The translations under genes and the position numbers were made by a program. A stretch of DNA of 64,000 nucleotides from GCA-2746605 sp963704835 (GTDB lineage Bacteria > Bacteroidota > Ignavibacteria > Ignavibacteriales > Melioribacteraceae), in contig CAVPHW010000005.1 of NCBI GenBank assembly GCA_963704835.1, positions 124,001 through 188,000 of the forward strand. The letters run 5' to 3'. Within the stretch, counting starts at the first letter, position 1; each line of letters opens with the position of its first letter. This document shows positions 18,012 to 27,000 of the stretch, one piece after another. The notes under the pieces are model-generated. The model ran no database searches, was not told the origin of the DNA, and saw only the letters and a list, made by a program, of their open reading frames with translations.

Positions 18012-18365
18012 TTATTTTACCAGGTTGAATTTTTCAATAGCTTCGTGTTCGTCTTTGTAAAACTCATACAATAGTGGAAATCCTAATAGATCAAAAATAT
18101 TATAAACATCATCTTTCAGATTACTAAATTTAATATCTCCACTATTTTCTCTCATAGTTTCTACATATGCCATAAACACACCTAAACCTGCGCTGCTTAT
18201 GTATTGAAGATCTTGAAAATTTACGACAACTTTAAACTGCTTACTATCAATAAGTCCATTAAAAGCGTTTTCAAGTTCAGGAGCAGTATGAGCATCTAAA
18301 TACCCTTTTAGATTTAGGACGCTTACCGCTCCTAATCCTTTTTTACCAACACCAAAATCTGCCAT
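18012..18365 (-). CDS. STAS-domain anti-sigma factor antagonist
   Basis: A 117-residue RsbV/SpoIIAA-like protein. The switch region QYISSAGLGVF (about residue 57-67) keeps the phosphorylatable Ser of the DxSSxGLG motif. It is expected to be phosphorylated by the adjacent RsbW-like kinase and dephosphorylated by one or more of the neighbouring SpoIIE phosphatases. It lies 13 bp downstream of the 690-residue phosphatase gene. Confidence 0.9.
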   Translation of the reverse strand: MADFGVGKKGLGAVSVLNLKGYLDAHTAPELENAFNGLIDSKQFKVVVNFQDLQYISSAGLGVFMAYVETMRENSGDIKFSNLKDDVYNIFDLLGFPLLYEFYKDEHEAIEKFNLVK

Positions 18366-18378
18366 TAACTTCTCTCCC

Positions 18379-20451
18379 TTATGTTTTGTGGGAATTCCAC
18401 TTTAATAATACCAAAGTTATATCATCATGCTGAGAACTATTTGTAGAAAACGTTGTAACTGATCTCATAATTTGGTTTGACAATTCATCTACAGAAAAAT
18501 GAGAATATTTGCAAATAACTTCTTCTAATCTTTTATAACCGAATTCTTCCCGGTTTTCATTTATCGATTCATTTATTCCATCTGTAAATAATAATATAAT
18601 ATCGTTATTATTTAATTTAATTTCCATTTCTTTTATGCTATTGTTAAATTTATCTGTATAATCTAAGCCAAGTCCAATACCCTCAGGAATAATTTTTTCA
18701 ATAGTTTTTCCATTATAATACATAAGTGGTGAATGGCCAGCCCTTGAAAAAGTAAACTTACCCGTTTTTGTATTTAGGATTCCATAAATAGCTGTAACAA
18801 AACTTTTTTTATTTAAGCAGTTTTTCAATATAATATTTGCTTGTTGAAGTATTTCTTTAGGCGTCATTTCTAATCTTGCCAGAGAAGAAAAAACCCCTTT
18901 AATTTCTGCCATAATAAATGCCGCTTCAATTCCCTTTCCGGAAACATCAGCAATTACAATTCCAAGATTGAATTCGTCAATTTCAAAAAAATCATAATAG
19001 TCTCCACCAACTTCAAATGCCGGAACAAATAAAGCAGCAATTTCTAAATTTTCATATTTAGGAGTTTGTTGTGGCAATATTTTATATTGAACATCTCTAG
19101 CAACGTCTAATTCTTTTTCCAGTCTTTCTTTTTCAATTGATTCTTCAAACAACTTAGCATTTTCAATTGCAACTGCTGCAAACCCAGCAAATGTTTCTAC
19201 AGATTTACTATCTTCTTCCTCAAATATTCTCGTGCTTTTTCTGGCGGCAAACAAAAATCCATTATTTTTATTTTGAATCAGCAGAGGTGCAGAAACAATA
19301 GATTTAACAGTTTTAGCAAGATTATGCTTAACATCAAAAAGCCTTAAATCAGTTATTCTCACTTCGCTTTCTGATAAAATTTTATTTTCAATTAAAAAAT
19401 TTGAAATATAGTTTGCATCAACTAAACCTATACCTGAATTAGAAAACAGTTCAAATCCCTCGCCTTTCATTATAACAATCCAGGCAGCTTCAGAATTACT
19501 AACTTTTATAGTTGTGGCAGTTATGGTTTCAGAAAGCTCTTCAAAATCAAAAACTTGACTAATTAATTTACTTAAATCAGTAACACTTGTTAACTCTTCC
19601 GTTTTCCTATCTATTGCTTCGGCAGTTGGTAAATGAAATAATGTAGTGAAGAAAATAACGGTGAAATATATTGCACCAAATATCATTACTAGCGTTACAA
19701 ACTGTTCCAGTGCTGGTGAAAAATTTCTAAGTATGCTAAAATCATCAGCAAGAATTGTTGAAAAATTAATCCAAGAAAGAACTGTGAGAACAACCGAAAT
19801 GACTAATAAATATAATTTTTGTTTTTTATTAAGTAATGCAATCCATGCAACTCTTAAAGAATTTGCCAAAATCAAGCATACAGTAACTACATAAAAAGTG
19901 TTATATAAAAAATCATTGTTTTCATTAAAAAATATTGAGAAGCTAACAAGGGTTGTTTCTGATTTTAGGAATGAAGCAGAAAGTGAGGTTAAAATAATAA
20001 AAACAATAAGTGTATTAAAATAAATACTTGGATCTTTTTTTTGTCTGTGGTAGCATAATTTTTTATATGCAGAAAAAATATATGCCAATGCTCCAATGAA
20101 TATAAAAACTATCAGAGTTGAAAATAGGACAAAAACTAAACCGGACCCTATTTGTGTATTATTCTCTTTAAATAACAGTGTTGTTATGCCAACAATAAAA
20201 AAAATTAATGCATTTAGAATTCCTGTATTTACAACTAGTGAAAGAGGTTTACTTAATTTTGGGTTAATAAATTCGGAAACATATAAGACCCATGCGAAAA
20301 CGCTCGTCAATACTAAAGCTTCATTTAGAATTAAAAGAAAGAGAGAGTCATTGATTGGAAATACTATTTTGTAAATAAAGAACACCACTGAGATGAAAAC
20401 TGCATTCTCTAGATTTCTATTGTGTTTATTTTTTACAGAATTTATTTTCAA
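18379..20451 (-). CDS. Membrane-GAF-SpoIIE serine phosphatase
   Basis: A 690-residue phosphatase with about seven N-terminal helices (about 15-265), a GAF-like domain (about 285-430) and a SpoIIE/PP2C domain (about 460-690). The catalytic motifs GGDYYDF, ADVSGKG, FTDGINESI and HDDITLVLL are intact. The helical bundle has no large periplasmic loop, so a membrane-embedded or lipid signal is conceivable (inference). It is 35 bp downstream of the ECF sigma gene and is the first phosphatase of the run. Confidence 0.85.
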   Translation of the reverse strand: MKINSVKNKHNRNLENAVFISVVFFIYKIVFPINDSLFLLILNEALVLTSVFAWVLYVSEFINPKLSKPLSLVVNTGILNALIFFIVGITTLLFKENNTQIGSGLVFVLFSTLIVFIFIGALAYIFSAYKKLCYHRQKKDPSIYFNTLIVFIILTSLSASFLKSETTLVSFSIFFNENNDFLYNTFYVVTVCLILANSLRVAWIALLNKKQKLYLLVISVVLTVLSWINFSTILADDFSILRNFSPALEQFVTLVMIFGAIYFTVIFFTTLFHLPTAEAIDRKTEELTSVTDLSKLISQVFDFEELSETITATTIKVSNSEAAWIVIMKGEGFELFSNSGIGLVDANYISNFLIENKILSESEVRITDLRLFDVKHNLAKTVKSIVSAPLLIQNKNNGFLFAARKSTRIFEEEDSKSVETFAGFAAVAIENAKLFEESIEKERLEKELDVARDVQYKILPQQTPKYENLEIAALFVPAFEVGGDYYDFFEIDEFNLGIVIADVSGKGIEAAFIMAEIKGVFSSLARLEMTPKEILQQANIILKNCLNKKSFVTAIYGILNTKTGKFTFSRAGHSPLMYYNGKTIEKIIPEGIGLGLDYTDKFNNSIKEMEIKLNNNDIILLFTDGINESINENREEFGYKRLEEVICKYSHFSVDELSNQIMRSVTTFSTNSSQHDDITLVLLKWNSHKT

Positions 20452-20486
20452 TCCTAATTGCCTATAAAAATTTTACTATTACTCGT

Positions 20487-21065
20487 CTAACCATTTAATT
20501 CATTTTTATATGGTTCTAAAATTACTTTTAAACTTTCTCTTGCTCTAAAAATTCTTGATTTTATTGTCCCAACTTCACAATCAAGTTTCTCTGCAATCTC
20601 CTGATAACTGAAGCCGTCTATATCCCTATAAATTAATGGAATCTTTAATTTATCCGGTAATCTCGATATTGCATTTTGAACGATTTTTTGAATGTCAAAA
20701 TTCTCAGAATCATTCTTTCCACTTCTTTCATAATCAACATCTTTAATTGGGATAAAAATGCTTCTTACCTTCTTTTTTCTTAAGTAATCCCTGCATTTGT
20801 TTACCGTAATTCTATAGAGCCACGTTGTAAATTTTGACTCAAAGCGAAACTCTCCCAATTTGTGATATACGTTAATGAACACATCCTGAGAAATATCATC
20901 AACAAAATCAACATCCCCAAGGGTAAGAAAAACTAAGTTCCGTACCTTATCTTTATGCTTTTGTACAAGTTCAGTAAAGGCACTTTCATCCCCAGTTTTG
21001 AACCTCTCTATGGCTAAGGAATCATCATCTTCGGTAATATTTAAATTATTCTCAGTGGAATTCAC
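20487..21065 (-). CDS. RNA polymerase sigma factor, ECF family
   Basis: A 192-residue sigma factor of the group 4 (SigW/RpoE-like) kind. Sigma-2 covers about residues 25-95 (DDISQDVFINVYHKL, FTTWLYRITVNKCRDYL) and sigma-4 about 130-185 (RDIDGFSYQEIAEKLDCEVGTIKSRIFRARES). The start is probably GTG at 21065. No zinc-binding anti-sigma gene follows; the downstream genes instead encode a partner-switching module. That neighbourhood suggests, without proving it, that its activity is tuned by the STAS/RsbW switch. Confidence 0.93.
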   Translation of the reverse strand: MNSTENNLNITEDDDSLAIERFKTGDESAFTELVQKHKDKVRNLVFLTLGDVDFVDDISQDVFINVYHKLGEFRFESKFTTWLYRITVNKCRDYLRKKKVRSIFIPIKDVDYERSGKNDSENFDIQKIVQNAISRLPDKLKIPLIYRDIDGFSYQEIAEKLDCEVGTIKSRIFRARESLKVILEPYKNELNG

Positions 21066-21292
21066 AATTTTGACGGTTCTTGTTGTAAAATGTTCTATTT
21101 ATAACAAAATAAAATATATCATAGTTTATAAATATATAAAATAGTATCTATAATTTATTTATAAGAACATTTTCATATTAAAGAAAATTGAATTATCTTA
21201 CTTTTTTGAAGAATATTTCAAATATTTAAGAAACATTTCTTGATTAAAATATTAGTTATATTTAATTTACAATTAAACAAATAGGAGTAATA
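21066..21292. promoter_or_regulatory. Very AT-rich divergent intergenic region between sigma factor and STAS genes
   Basis: A 227-bp gap that should carry promoters for the minus-strand signalling run and the plus-strand STAS gene. On the plus side, TTGATT at 21240-21245 with a 17-bp spacer to TAATTT (21263-21268) is a weak candidate. AGGAG at 21283-21287 is a clear ribosome binding site for the STAS gene. No hairpin or small gene was seen. Confidence 0.4.
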
Positions 21293-21631
21293 ATGAGAAT
21301 AAAGACTTCAGAAAAGTACTCAGCTGTAATTATTGAATTAAAAGGAAATGTTATAGGTGGTCCAGAGGCTGAACAATTTAATAAACTTTTGCATGACTAT
21401 TTAGATCAAGGTAAAAAAAATATTGTTGTTGATTTAAATAGCGTTAAATTTATGAATAGTTCTGGTCTTGGAATGTTAATTAGTGGTTTTACAACTATGA
21501 AAAACGGTAGCGGCATACTTAAACTTGCTAATGCAACTGAAAAGATTAATAGCCTACTTGTAATTACTAAATTAATTACCATTTTTGAAAACTTTGGCTC
21601 TGTAGATGAAGCAGTAAAAAGTTTTGATTAA
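21293..21631 (+). CDS. STAS-domain anti-sigma factor antagonist (second copy)
   Basis: A 112-residue RsbV-like protein with the switch motif FMNSSGLGML (about residue 55-64), including the phosphorylatable Ser. It is divergent from the sigma/phosphatase run and has its own ribosome binding site and terminator, so it may be expressed independently and compete for the same kinase. It differs clearly from the STAS protein inside the run. Confidence 0.9.
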   Translation: MRIKTSEKYSAVIIELKGNVIGGPEAEQFNKLLHDYLDQGKKNIVVDLNSVKFMNSSGLGMLISGFTTMKNGSGILKLANATEKINSLLVITKLITIFENFGSVDEAVKSFD

Positions 21632-21659
21632 ACAGTAGCTCATTTATACAATCTTTTTT

Positions 21660-21685
21660 CCCAAATTGTATTAATATGATTTGGG
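21660..21685 (+). terminator. Intrinsic terminator after the STAS gene
   Basis: A 7-bp stem (CCCAAAT / ATTTGGG) with a 12-base loop, followed by a T-rich stretch at 21686-21694. It separates the STAS gene from purA. Confidence 0.65.
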
Positions 21686-21771
21686 TTATTTTTTGTCTGC
21701 AAATTTTTATTAACATAAAAATCTTATCTATTCATTGTTTTTTAAATTCAAATAATTCGCATAGGGATAAC

Positions 21772-23040
21772 ATGAGTGTTTCAGTAGTTGTTGGTAGCCA
21801 ATGGGGTGACGAAGGAAAAGGAAAAGTTGTCGATTTATTAAGTCCTAATTTTGATATTGTTGCTCGTTATCAAGGTGGTGCAAATGCTGGTCACACTATA
21901 AAAATTGGTGATGAGCAATATATTTTTCACCTTATCCCTTCTGGAATATTACATAAAAATGTTGTTTGTGTAATTGGGAATGGGGTTGTTATTGAACCTA
22001 AAGCCCTACTTGAAGAACTAGAAATGCTTAAACAGAATGGCATTAATATTGAAGGTCGATTATTGATTAGCCATAATGCACATATAATAATGCCATATCA
22101 TAAGTTAATTGATTCCCTAAATGAAAAGGGCACCCAAAAAATTGGAACTACTGGCAGAGGTATTGGACCTTGCTATATTGATAAATATGCGCGGAGAGGA
22201 ATTAGGATTTGCGATTTATCAAATAAAGATGAACTTAAAATATTGATTAAGAATAATCTTGAAGAAAAAAATAACCTCCTAAAAAAAATATATGAGCATG
22301 ATGAATTGGATGCTGATGAAATTATTGACGAATGTATCTCCTTTGAGGAAAAAATAAGAAATTATGTTACTGACACATCTGCCTTTTTAAATGATGAAAT
22401 ATTAAACAATAAGTCAGTTTTACTTGAAGGCGCACAGGGCGCACTATTGGATGTCGATCATGGAACTTATCCATATGTCACATCTTCAAATCCTACTTCT
22501 GGTGGTGCGTGTACAGGAACTGGAATTGCACCAACTAAGATAACCAATGTAATTGGGATTGTTAAAGCCTACACAACACGTGTTGGTTTAGGACCATTTC
22601 CAACAGAACTTTTTGATCAAACCGGTGAGCAGCTTAGAAAATTGGGAGCCGAATTTGGTGCTACAACGGGTAGAGCAAGAAGATGTGGTTGGTTTGATGC
22701 ATTTTTGGTTAATTACTCTCGTAGAATAAATGGAATTGATAGAGTAGTAATTACTAAATTAGATGTTCTTGGTGAATTTGATGAAATTAAAGTATGCGTG
22801 GGTTATGAAATCAATGGCAAAAAATTAAAATATTTTCCAACCTCTTCAGCTGAATTGGATGCTGCAGTTCCAATTTACGAAACACTAAAAGGTTGGAATA
22901 CTGATATTTCTGAGATCAAAGAGTATGATAAATTACCAACTGAAGCAAAAGATTATTTAAGCTATATTACTGTTAAATGTGGTTTTGAGATTAAATATAT
23001 CTCTGTGGGACCAAAAAGGTCTCAAACTATAGAGCTGTAA
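21772..23040 (+). CDS. purA: Adenylosuccinate synthetase
   Basis: Joins IMP and aspartate using GTP, the first step from IMP to AMP. The family N-terminus (SVSVVVGSQWGDEGKGKVVDL, P-loop-like) begins at the ATG at 21772. The longer reading frame upstream (from 21676) overlaps the STAS terminator and lacks homology, so it is not used here. A GGG-containing site lies at about 21763. The catalytic Asp of WGDEGKG, NAGHT and TTGRARRCGWFDA motifs are present. About 422 residues, normal length. Confidence 0.96.
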   Translation: MSVSVVVGSQWGDEGKGKVVDLLSPNFDIVARYQGGANAGHTIKIGDEQYIFHLIPSGILHKNVVCVIGNGVVIEPKALLEELEMLKQNGINIEGRLLISHNAHIIMPYHKLIDSLNEKGTQKIGTTGRGIGPCYIDKYARRGIRICDLSNKDELKILIKNNLEEKNNLLKKIYEHDELDADEIIDECISFEEKIRNYVTDTSAFLNDEILNNKSVLLEGAQGALLDVDHGTYPYVTSSNPTSGGACTGTGIAPTKITNVIGIVKAYTTRVGLGPFPTELFDQTGEQLRKLGAEFGATTGRARRCGWFDAFLVNYSRRINGIDRVVITKLDVLGEFDEIKVCVGYEINGKKLKYFPTSSAELDAAVPIYETLKGWNTDISEIKEYDKLPTEAKDYLSYITVKCGFEIKYISVGPKRSQTIEL

Positions 23041-23145
23041 TTAATTCCTATTGGGGATTATTGTTTAGCTTTTAAAACGTCCATATATTTCGTAATTTCT
23101 CATTCAATAAATGATTGAGAACAATTTCAATACCAACCTCATAAT

Positions 23146-24354
23146 ATGAAAATTAAACTTACACTATTAATTATTGCATTAAGTATAACTGCCGGGACAT
23201 TCTATTATACACAAAACCTTGTTAATGAATTGCAAAAAAGTGAAAGACAAATTGTTGAACTTTATGCAAATAGCTTGAAGTTCATTGCAAGCTCTACAGA
23301 CACAGATTCCGATTTCACATTCGTATTTGAAAATATTATTAAAAGAATCAATTTCCCTTTAATTCTCGCAGATGCTGAAAGTAATCCAATAAGTGAGGAT
23401 GTTGGTAGAGGAATTAAAAATATTGATCTTGATTCCAATTTGACAAAGGAAGAATTACATAAATTTTTTAATGAAAAAATTAAAGAGTTAGCATCAATTC
23501 ATGAACCCATAAACGTAAGTTATACTGATGCTAGAGGAACCGAACGAATCTTTAATAAAATATATTATGGTAATTCGGATATAATCCAAAAATTGAAATA
23601 TTACCCGTTTCTCCAGGTTTTATTTGCCATTCTATTTTTAACTATTTCATATGTTAGTTTTAGCTATGTTAAAAAAACTGAACAGGGCAATATTTGGGTT
23701 GGAATGGCAAAAGAAATAGCTCACCAATTAGGAACACCTATTTCGAGCTTAATGGGATGGACTGAATTGTTAAAACTCAAATTAGGGTCTCCAGAAGAAA
23801 GCTTAAATATTGCCGAAGAAATGGAGAGTGATTTAACAAGGCTGAATAAAATTACAAATCGATTTTCCAAGATTGGATCAAAACCCATTCTTAAGAAAAA
23901 CGATTTAAATGAATTAATTTCGGGTGCTACAAAATATTTTGCAAAAAGATTACCCCAAACCGGAAAAGATGTTGAGCTGATTTATTTAAATCAAAAATCT
24001 GTTTTCTTAAATCTTAATGCCGCACTTTTTGAATGGGTAATTGAAAATTTGATTAAAAATGCAATTGATGCAATTGGAAGTGAGAAAGGAAAAGTTTTAA
24101 TCCATCTGGAAGAAAAACGAGATACGGTTGAATTAGAAGTTTCTGATAATGGTAAAGGAATAAATCCAAAAAATAGAAATGCAATTTTTAAACCGGGGTT
24201 TAGCACAAAAAGCCGAGGTTGGGGATTGGGTTTAAGTTTGTCAAAAAGAATTGTAGAGAATTATCACAAAGGTAAGCTTATTCTTAAATCATCTATTCCA
24301 AATGAAGGAACAACATTTTTGATAATTTTGAATAAAGACAAATTTAATAATTAG
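23146..24354 (+). CDS. Sensor histidine kinase
   Basis: A 402-residue kinase with an N-terminal helix (about 4-22), an extracytoplasmic sensor region (about 24-150), a second helix (about 152-172) and a cytoplasmic kinase core. The phosphoacceptor His is in KEIAHQLGTPISSLMGW (about residue 187). N-box NLIKNAIDAI, G1 DNGKGI and G2 GWGLGLSLSKRIVE follow. No response regulator gene is adjacent, so its partner is unknown. It lies 8 bp upstream of the deaminase gene, which suggests co-transcription. Confidence 0.92.
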   Translation: MKIKLTLLIIALSITAGTFYYTQNLVNELQKSERQIVELYANSLKFIASSTDTDSDFTFVFENIIKRINFPLILADAESNPISEDVGRGIKNIDLDSNLTKEELHKFFNEKIKELASIHEPINVSYTDARGTERIFNKIYYGNSDIIQKLKYYPFLQVLFAILFLTISYVSFSYVKKTEQGNIWVGMAKEIAHQLGTPISSLMGWTELLKLKLGSPEESLNIAEEMESDLTRLNKITNRFSKIGSKPILKKNDLNELISGATKYFAKRLPQTGKDVELIYLNQKSVFLNLNAALFEWVIENLIKNAIDAIGSEKGKVLIHLEEKRDTVELEVSDNGKGINPKNRNAIFKPGFSTKSRGWGLGLSLSKRIVENYHKGKLILKSSIPNEGTTFLIILNKDKFNN

Positions 24355-24362
24355 GAATTCTA

Positions 24363-24851
24363 ATGAACAATAGTAGACCCGCATGGGATGAATATTTTTT
24401 AAAACTAGCTATGTTAGTTTCTGAAAGAGCAACTTGCCCAAGAATGCATTGTGGATGTGTATTGGTTAGAGATAAAAGAATATTATCAACTGGTTATAAT
24501 GGTTCAATCCCTGGCGATTCACATTGTGATGATGACGGTTGCCTTATTGTGGAGAACCATTGTGTAAGAACAATCCACGCAGAAATGAATGCAATATTAC
24601 AGTGTTCAATTCATGGAATTAGTACTCTTGGAGCTAGTGCATATATTACAAATATGCCATGTACAAATTGCTCAAAATCTTTAATTGCAGCGGGTATTAA
24701 TGAAATTATTATATTTTCCGATTATCATGATACCAAGGCAGAGGAATTCTTTCAAATTGCCAAAGTTAAAATTAGAAGATTGGGAATTCCCACAAATACT
24801 ATTTATTATGATCTTAAAAATTATTCTTCTGCTAAGGAAATTAAAAAATAA
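24363..24851 (+). CDS. Deoxycytidylate (dCMP) deaminase family protein
   Basis: A 162-residue zinc-dependent deaminase that probably converts dCMP to dUMP for dTTP synthesis. Zinc and catalytic motifs are HAEMNAIL (about residue 76) and PCTNCSKSLI (about residue 101). The insert with extra Cys and His residues (CPRMHCGC, HCDDDGC) is typical of ComEB/dCMP deaminases. It lies between the histidine kinase and ppk1, with 8- and 9-bp gaps. Confidence 0.88.
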   Translation: MNNSRPAWDEYFLKLAMLVSERATCPRMHCGCVLVRDKRILSTGYNGSIPGDSHCDDDGCLIVENHCVRTIHAEMNAILQCSIHGISTLGASAYITNMPCTNCSKSLIAAGINEIIIFSDYHDTKAEEFFQIAKVKIRRLGIPTNTIYYDLKNYSSAKEIKK

Positions 24852-24860
24852 GAGAAGCAA

Positions 24861-26993
24861 ATGTTTAATAGTGAAAAACTTCAGAATTATTTACTGCCAG
24901 AAAATTTTATAAATCGAGATTTAAGCTGGTTGGAATTTAATAAACGAGTATTGGAAGAAGCTTTAAATCCTGACCTTCCATTATTTGATAAAATAAAATT
25001 TGTCTCAATCTTTTTTACAAATTTAGATGAATTTTATATGATAAGAGTTTCCGGCCTCAAAGAACAAATTCATGCCAATATTATAACTGCTACTATTGAT
25101 GGATTAACTCCTTTCGAAGAGTTAAGAGAAATTGATAAAGAAGTTAAAAACATGTTATGCATCATAGAAGACTTGTGGAATAATACCATACTAATGGATT
25201 TAGAAAAGAATAATATTTTTATTTCCAGAATTGAGGATCTATCAAAAAATGAACAAAAAGCATTAAGTGAATATTTTCACAATGAGATTTACCCAGTATT
25301 AACTCCATTGGCTTTTGATCCTGGTAGACCATTTCCTTACATTTCAAATTTAAGTCTGAGTTTTGCAATTCTAATATCAAATTCAGATGGAGACAAACAT
25401 TTTGCAAGGGTAAAAATTCCGAACATTTTACCTAGACTTTTAATGGTTGATAAAATATTAAATCCGAATAACTCAAAAAAGAATGGTAAACCTACTGCAA
25501 AGTTTATTTGGCTTGAAGATTTAATAAAACAAAATTTATGCTTTCTTTTTCCAGGCATTAAAATTGAAGAAGCTCATCATTTTAGGATTACCAGAAATAC
25601 AGATTTAGGGATTCAAGAGGATGAAGCAGATGATTTATTGGAAGTAATTGAAGAAAACATAAAACAAAGAAAATTTGGTTCCGTTGTCAGGTTAGAGGTG
25701 GCAAAAGATATACCAGAATTTATGTTGGAAACATTGATGGACAATCTAGGCATTAAAAATTCTGATGTTCATGTTATTAAAGGCCCGCTGGGTTTAAGCA
25801 ACATTATGGAATTGTATAGTCTTCCCTTTCATCATCTTAAGGAAATTCCATACCAGGCAAAGCCATTCGCAAATCTTGATGAAAATGAAAATATTTTTTC
25901 AATAGTTAGAAGAAGAGATATATTACTTCACCATCCTTTTGATTCTTTTGCACCTGTAATTGATTTTATAAAAGAAGCTTCTCAGGATCCAGATGTATTG
26001 GCAATTAAGCAAACCTTATACAGAGTTGGACCTAATTCTCCGATAGTTAAATATTTAATTGAGGCCGCTGAAAGAAGAAAACAAGTTGCCGTTTTAGTTG
26101 AGTTAAAAGCAAGATTTGATGAAGAAAATAATATTTTTTGGGCAAGAGAATTAGAGAAAGCCGGAGTGCATGTGGTTTATGGTCTTATTGGATTGAAGAC
26201 TCATTCAAAAATGACCATGGTTGTTAGAAGAGAAAGTGATGGTGTAAAAAGATATGTGCATCTTAGCACTGGTAATTATAACGCAGCTACAGCTAAATTA
26301 TATACAGATTTGGGTTTCTTTACTTCTGACGTAAAAATTTGTGACGATGTAAACAAAATATTTAATTATTTGACTGGTTACTCTGAAATTAAGACATTTA
26401 ATAAACTGTTTGTTTCCCCAATAAATACTAGAAATAAATTTTTGGAACTGATTTACAGAGAAATTAAAAATGTAAAAAAAGGGAAAAAGGGATATATAAT
26501 TTTCAAATTAAATTCACTTGTTGATAATACAATTATTACCTCTCTTTATGAAGCTTCAAAGTATGGTGTAAAAATTGAATTAATAGTGCGCGGAATTTGT
26601 TGTTTAAGACCACAGGTAAAAGGATTGAGTGAGAATATAACAGTAAGAAGTATAATTGGCAGGTTTCTAGAACATAGTAGAATTTACTATTTCTTTAATG
26701 CTGGAGAGGAAGAAGTTTATTTAAGTAGTGCTGATTTAATGCCAAGAAATCTTGATAGAAGAGTTGAAGCGACTTTCCCAATTGAAAGTGAGGAAATAAA
26801 ACAAAGTATAATTAAAAATTTGCTTCAGCTTTACCTAGAAGATAATACAAAATCCAGAATTCTAAATTCGGATGGTAAATATGATAGACTTAAACCAAAA
26901 GAAAATGAGGCCGAGTTTTCTGTACAAGAATATTTTATGAAAAACGATTCTTTTAATTATCAAAAACAGTTTAACCAAAAACTAACAAAGTAA
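24861..26993 (+). CDS. ppk1: Polyphosphate kinase 1
   Basis: Reversibly polymerises the gamma phosphate of ATP into polyphosphate. The 710-residue length is typical. The N-terminal domain opens with NRDLSWLEFNKRVLEEA (about residue 19). The two active-site His motifs are present: KTHSKMTMV (about 446, the phosphorylated His) and YVHLSTGNYN (about 465). It ends 7 bp from the convergent feoB permease gene. Confidence 0.96.
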   Translation: MFNSEKLQNYLLPENFINRDLSWLEFNKRVLEEALNPDLPLFDKIKFVSIFFTNLDEFYMIRVSGLKEQIHANIITATIDGLTPFEELREIDKEVKNMLCIIEDLWNNTILMDLEKNNIFISRIEDLSKNEQKALSEYFHNEIYPVLTPLAFDPGRPFPYISNLSLSFAILISNSDGDKHFARVKIPNILPRLLMVDKILNPNNSKKNGKPTAKFIWLEDLIKQNLCFLFPGIKIEEAHHFRITRNTDLGIQEDEADDLLEVIEENIKQRKFGSVVRLEVAKDIPEFMLETLMDNLGIKNSDVHVIKGPLGLSNIMELYSLPFHHLKEIPYQAKPFANLDENENIFSIVRRRDILLHHPFDSFAPVIDFIKEASQDPDVLAIKQTLYRVGPNSPIVKYLIEAAERRKQVAVLVELKARFDEENNIFWARELEKAGVHVVYGLIGLKTHSKMTMVVRRESDGVKRYVHLSTGNYNAATAKLYTDLGFFTSDVKICDDVNKIFNYLTGYSEIKTFNKLFVSPINTRNKFLELIYREIKNVKKGKKGYIIFKLNSLVDNTIITSLYEASKYGVKIELIVRGICCLRPQVKGLSENITVRSIIGRFLEHSRIYYFFNAGEEEVYLSSADLMPRNLDRRVEATFPIESEEIKQSIIKNLLQLYLEDNTKSRILNSDGKYDRLKPKENEAEFSVQEYFMKNDSFNYQKQFNQKLTK

Positions 26994-27000
26994 ATTTTTC

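Noticed and set aside
21676..21771. Upstream extension of purA
   Set aside because: Overlaps the STAS gene terminator and gives a 32-residue N-terminal tail foreign to PurA; ATG at 21772 fits the family.
23095..23120. Inverted repeat TTCTCA...TGAGAA after purA
   Set aside because: Only 6-bp arms with a mismatch and no T-run, too weak to call a terminator or operator.
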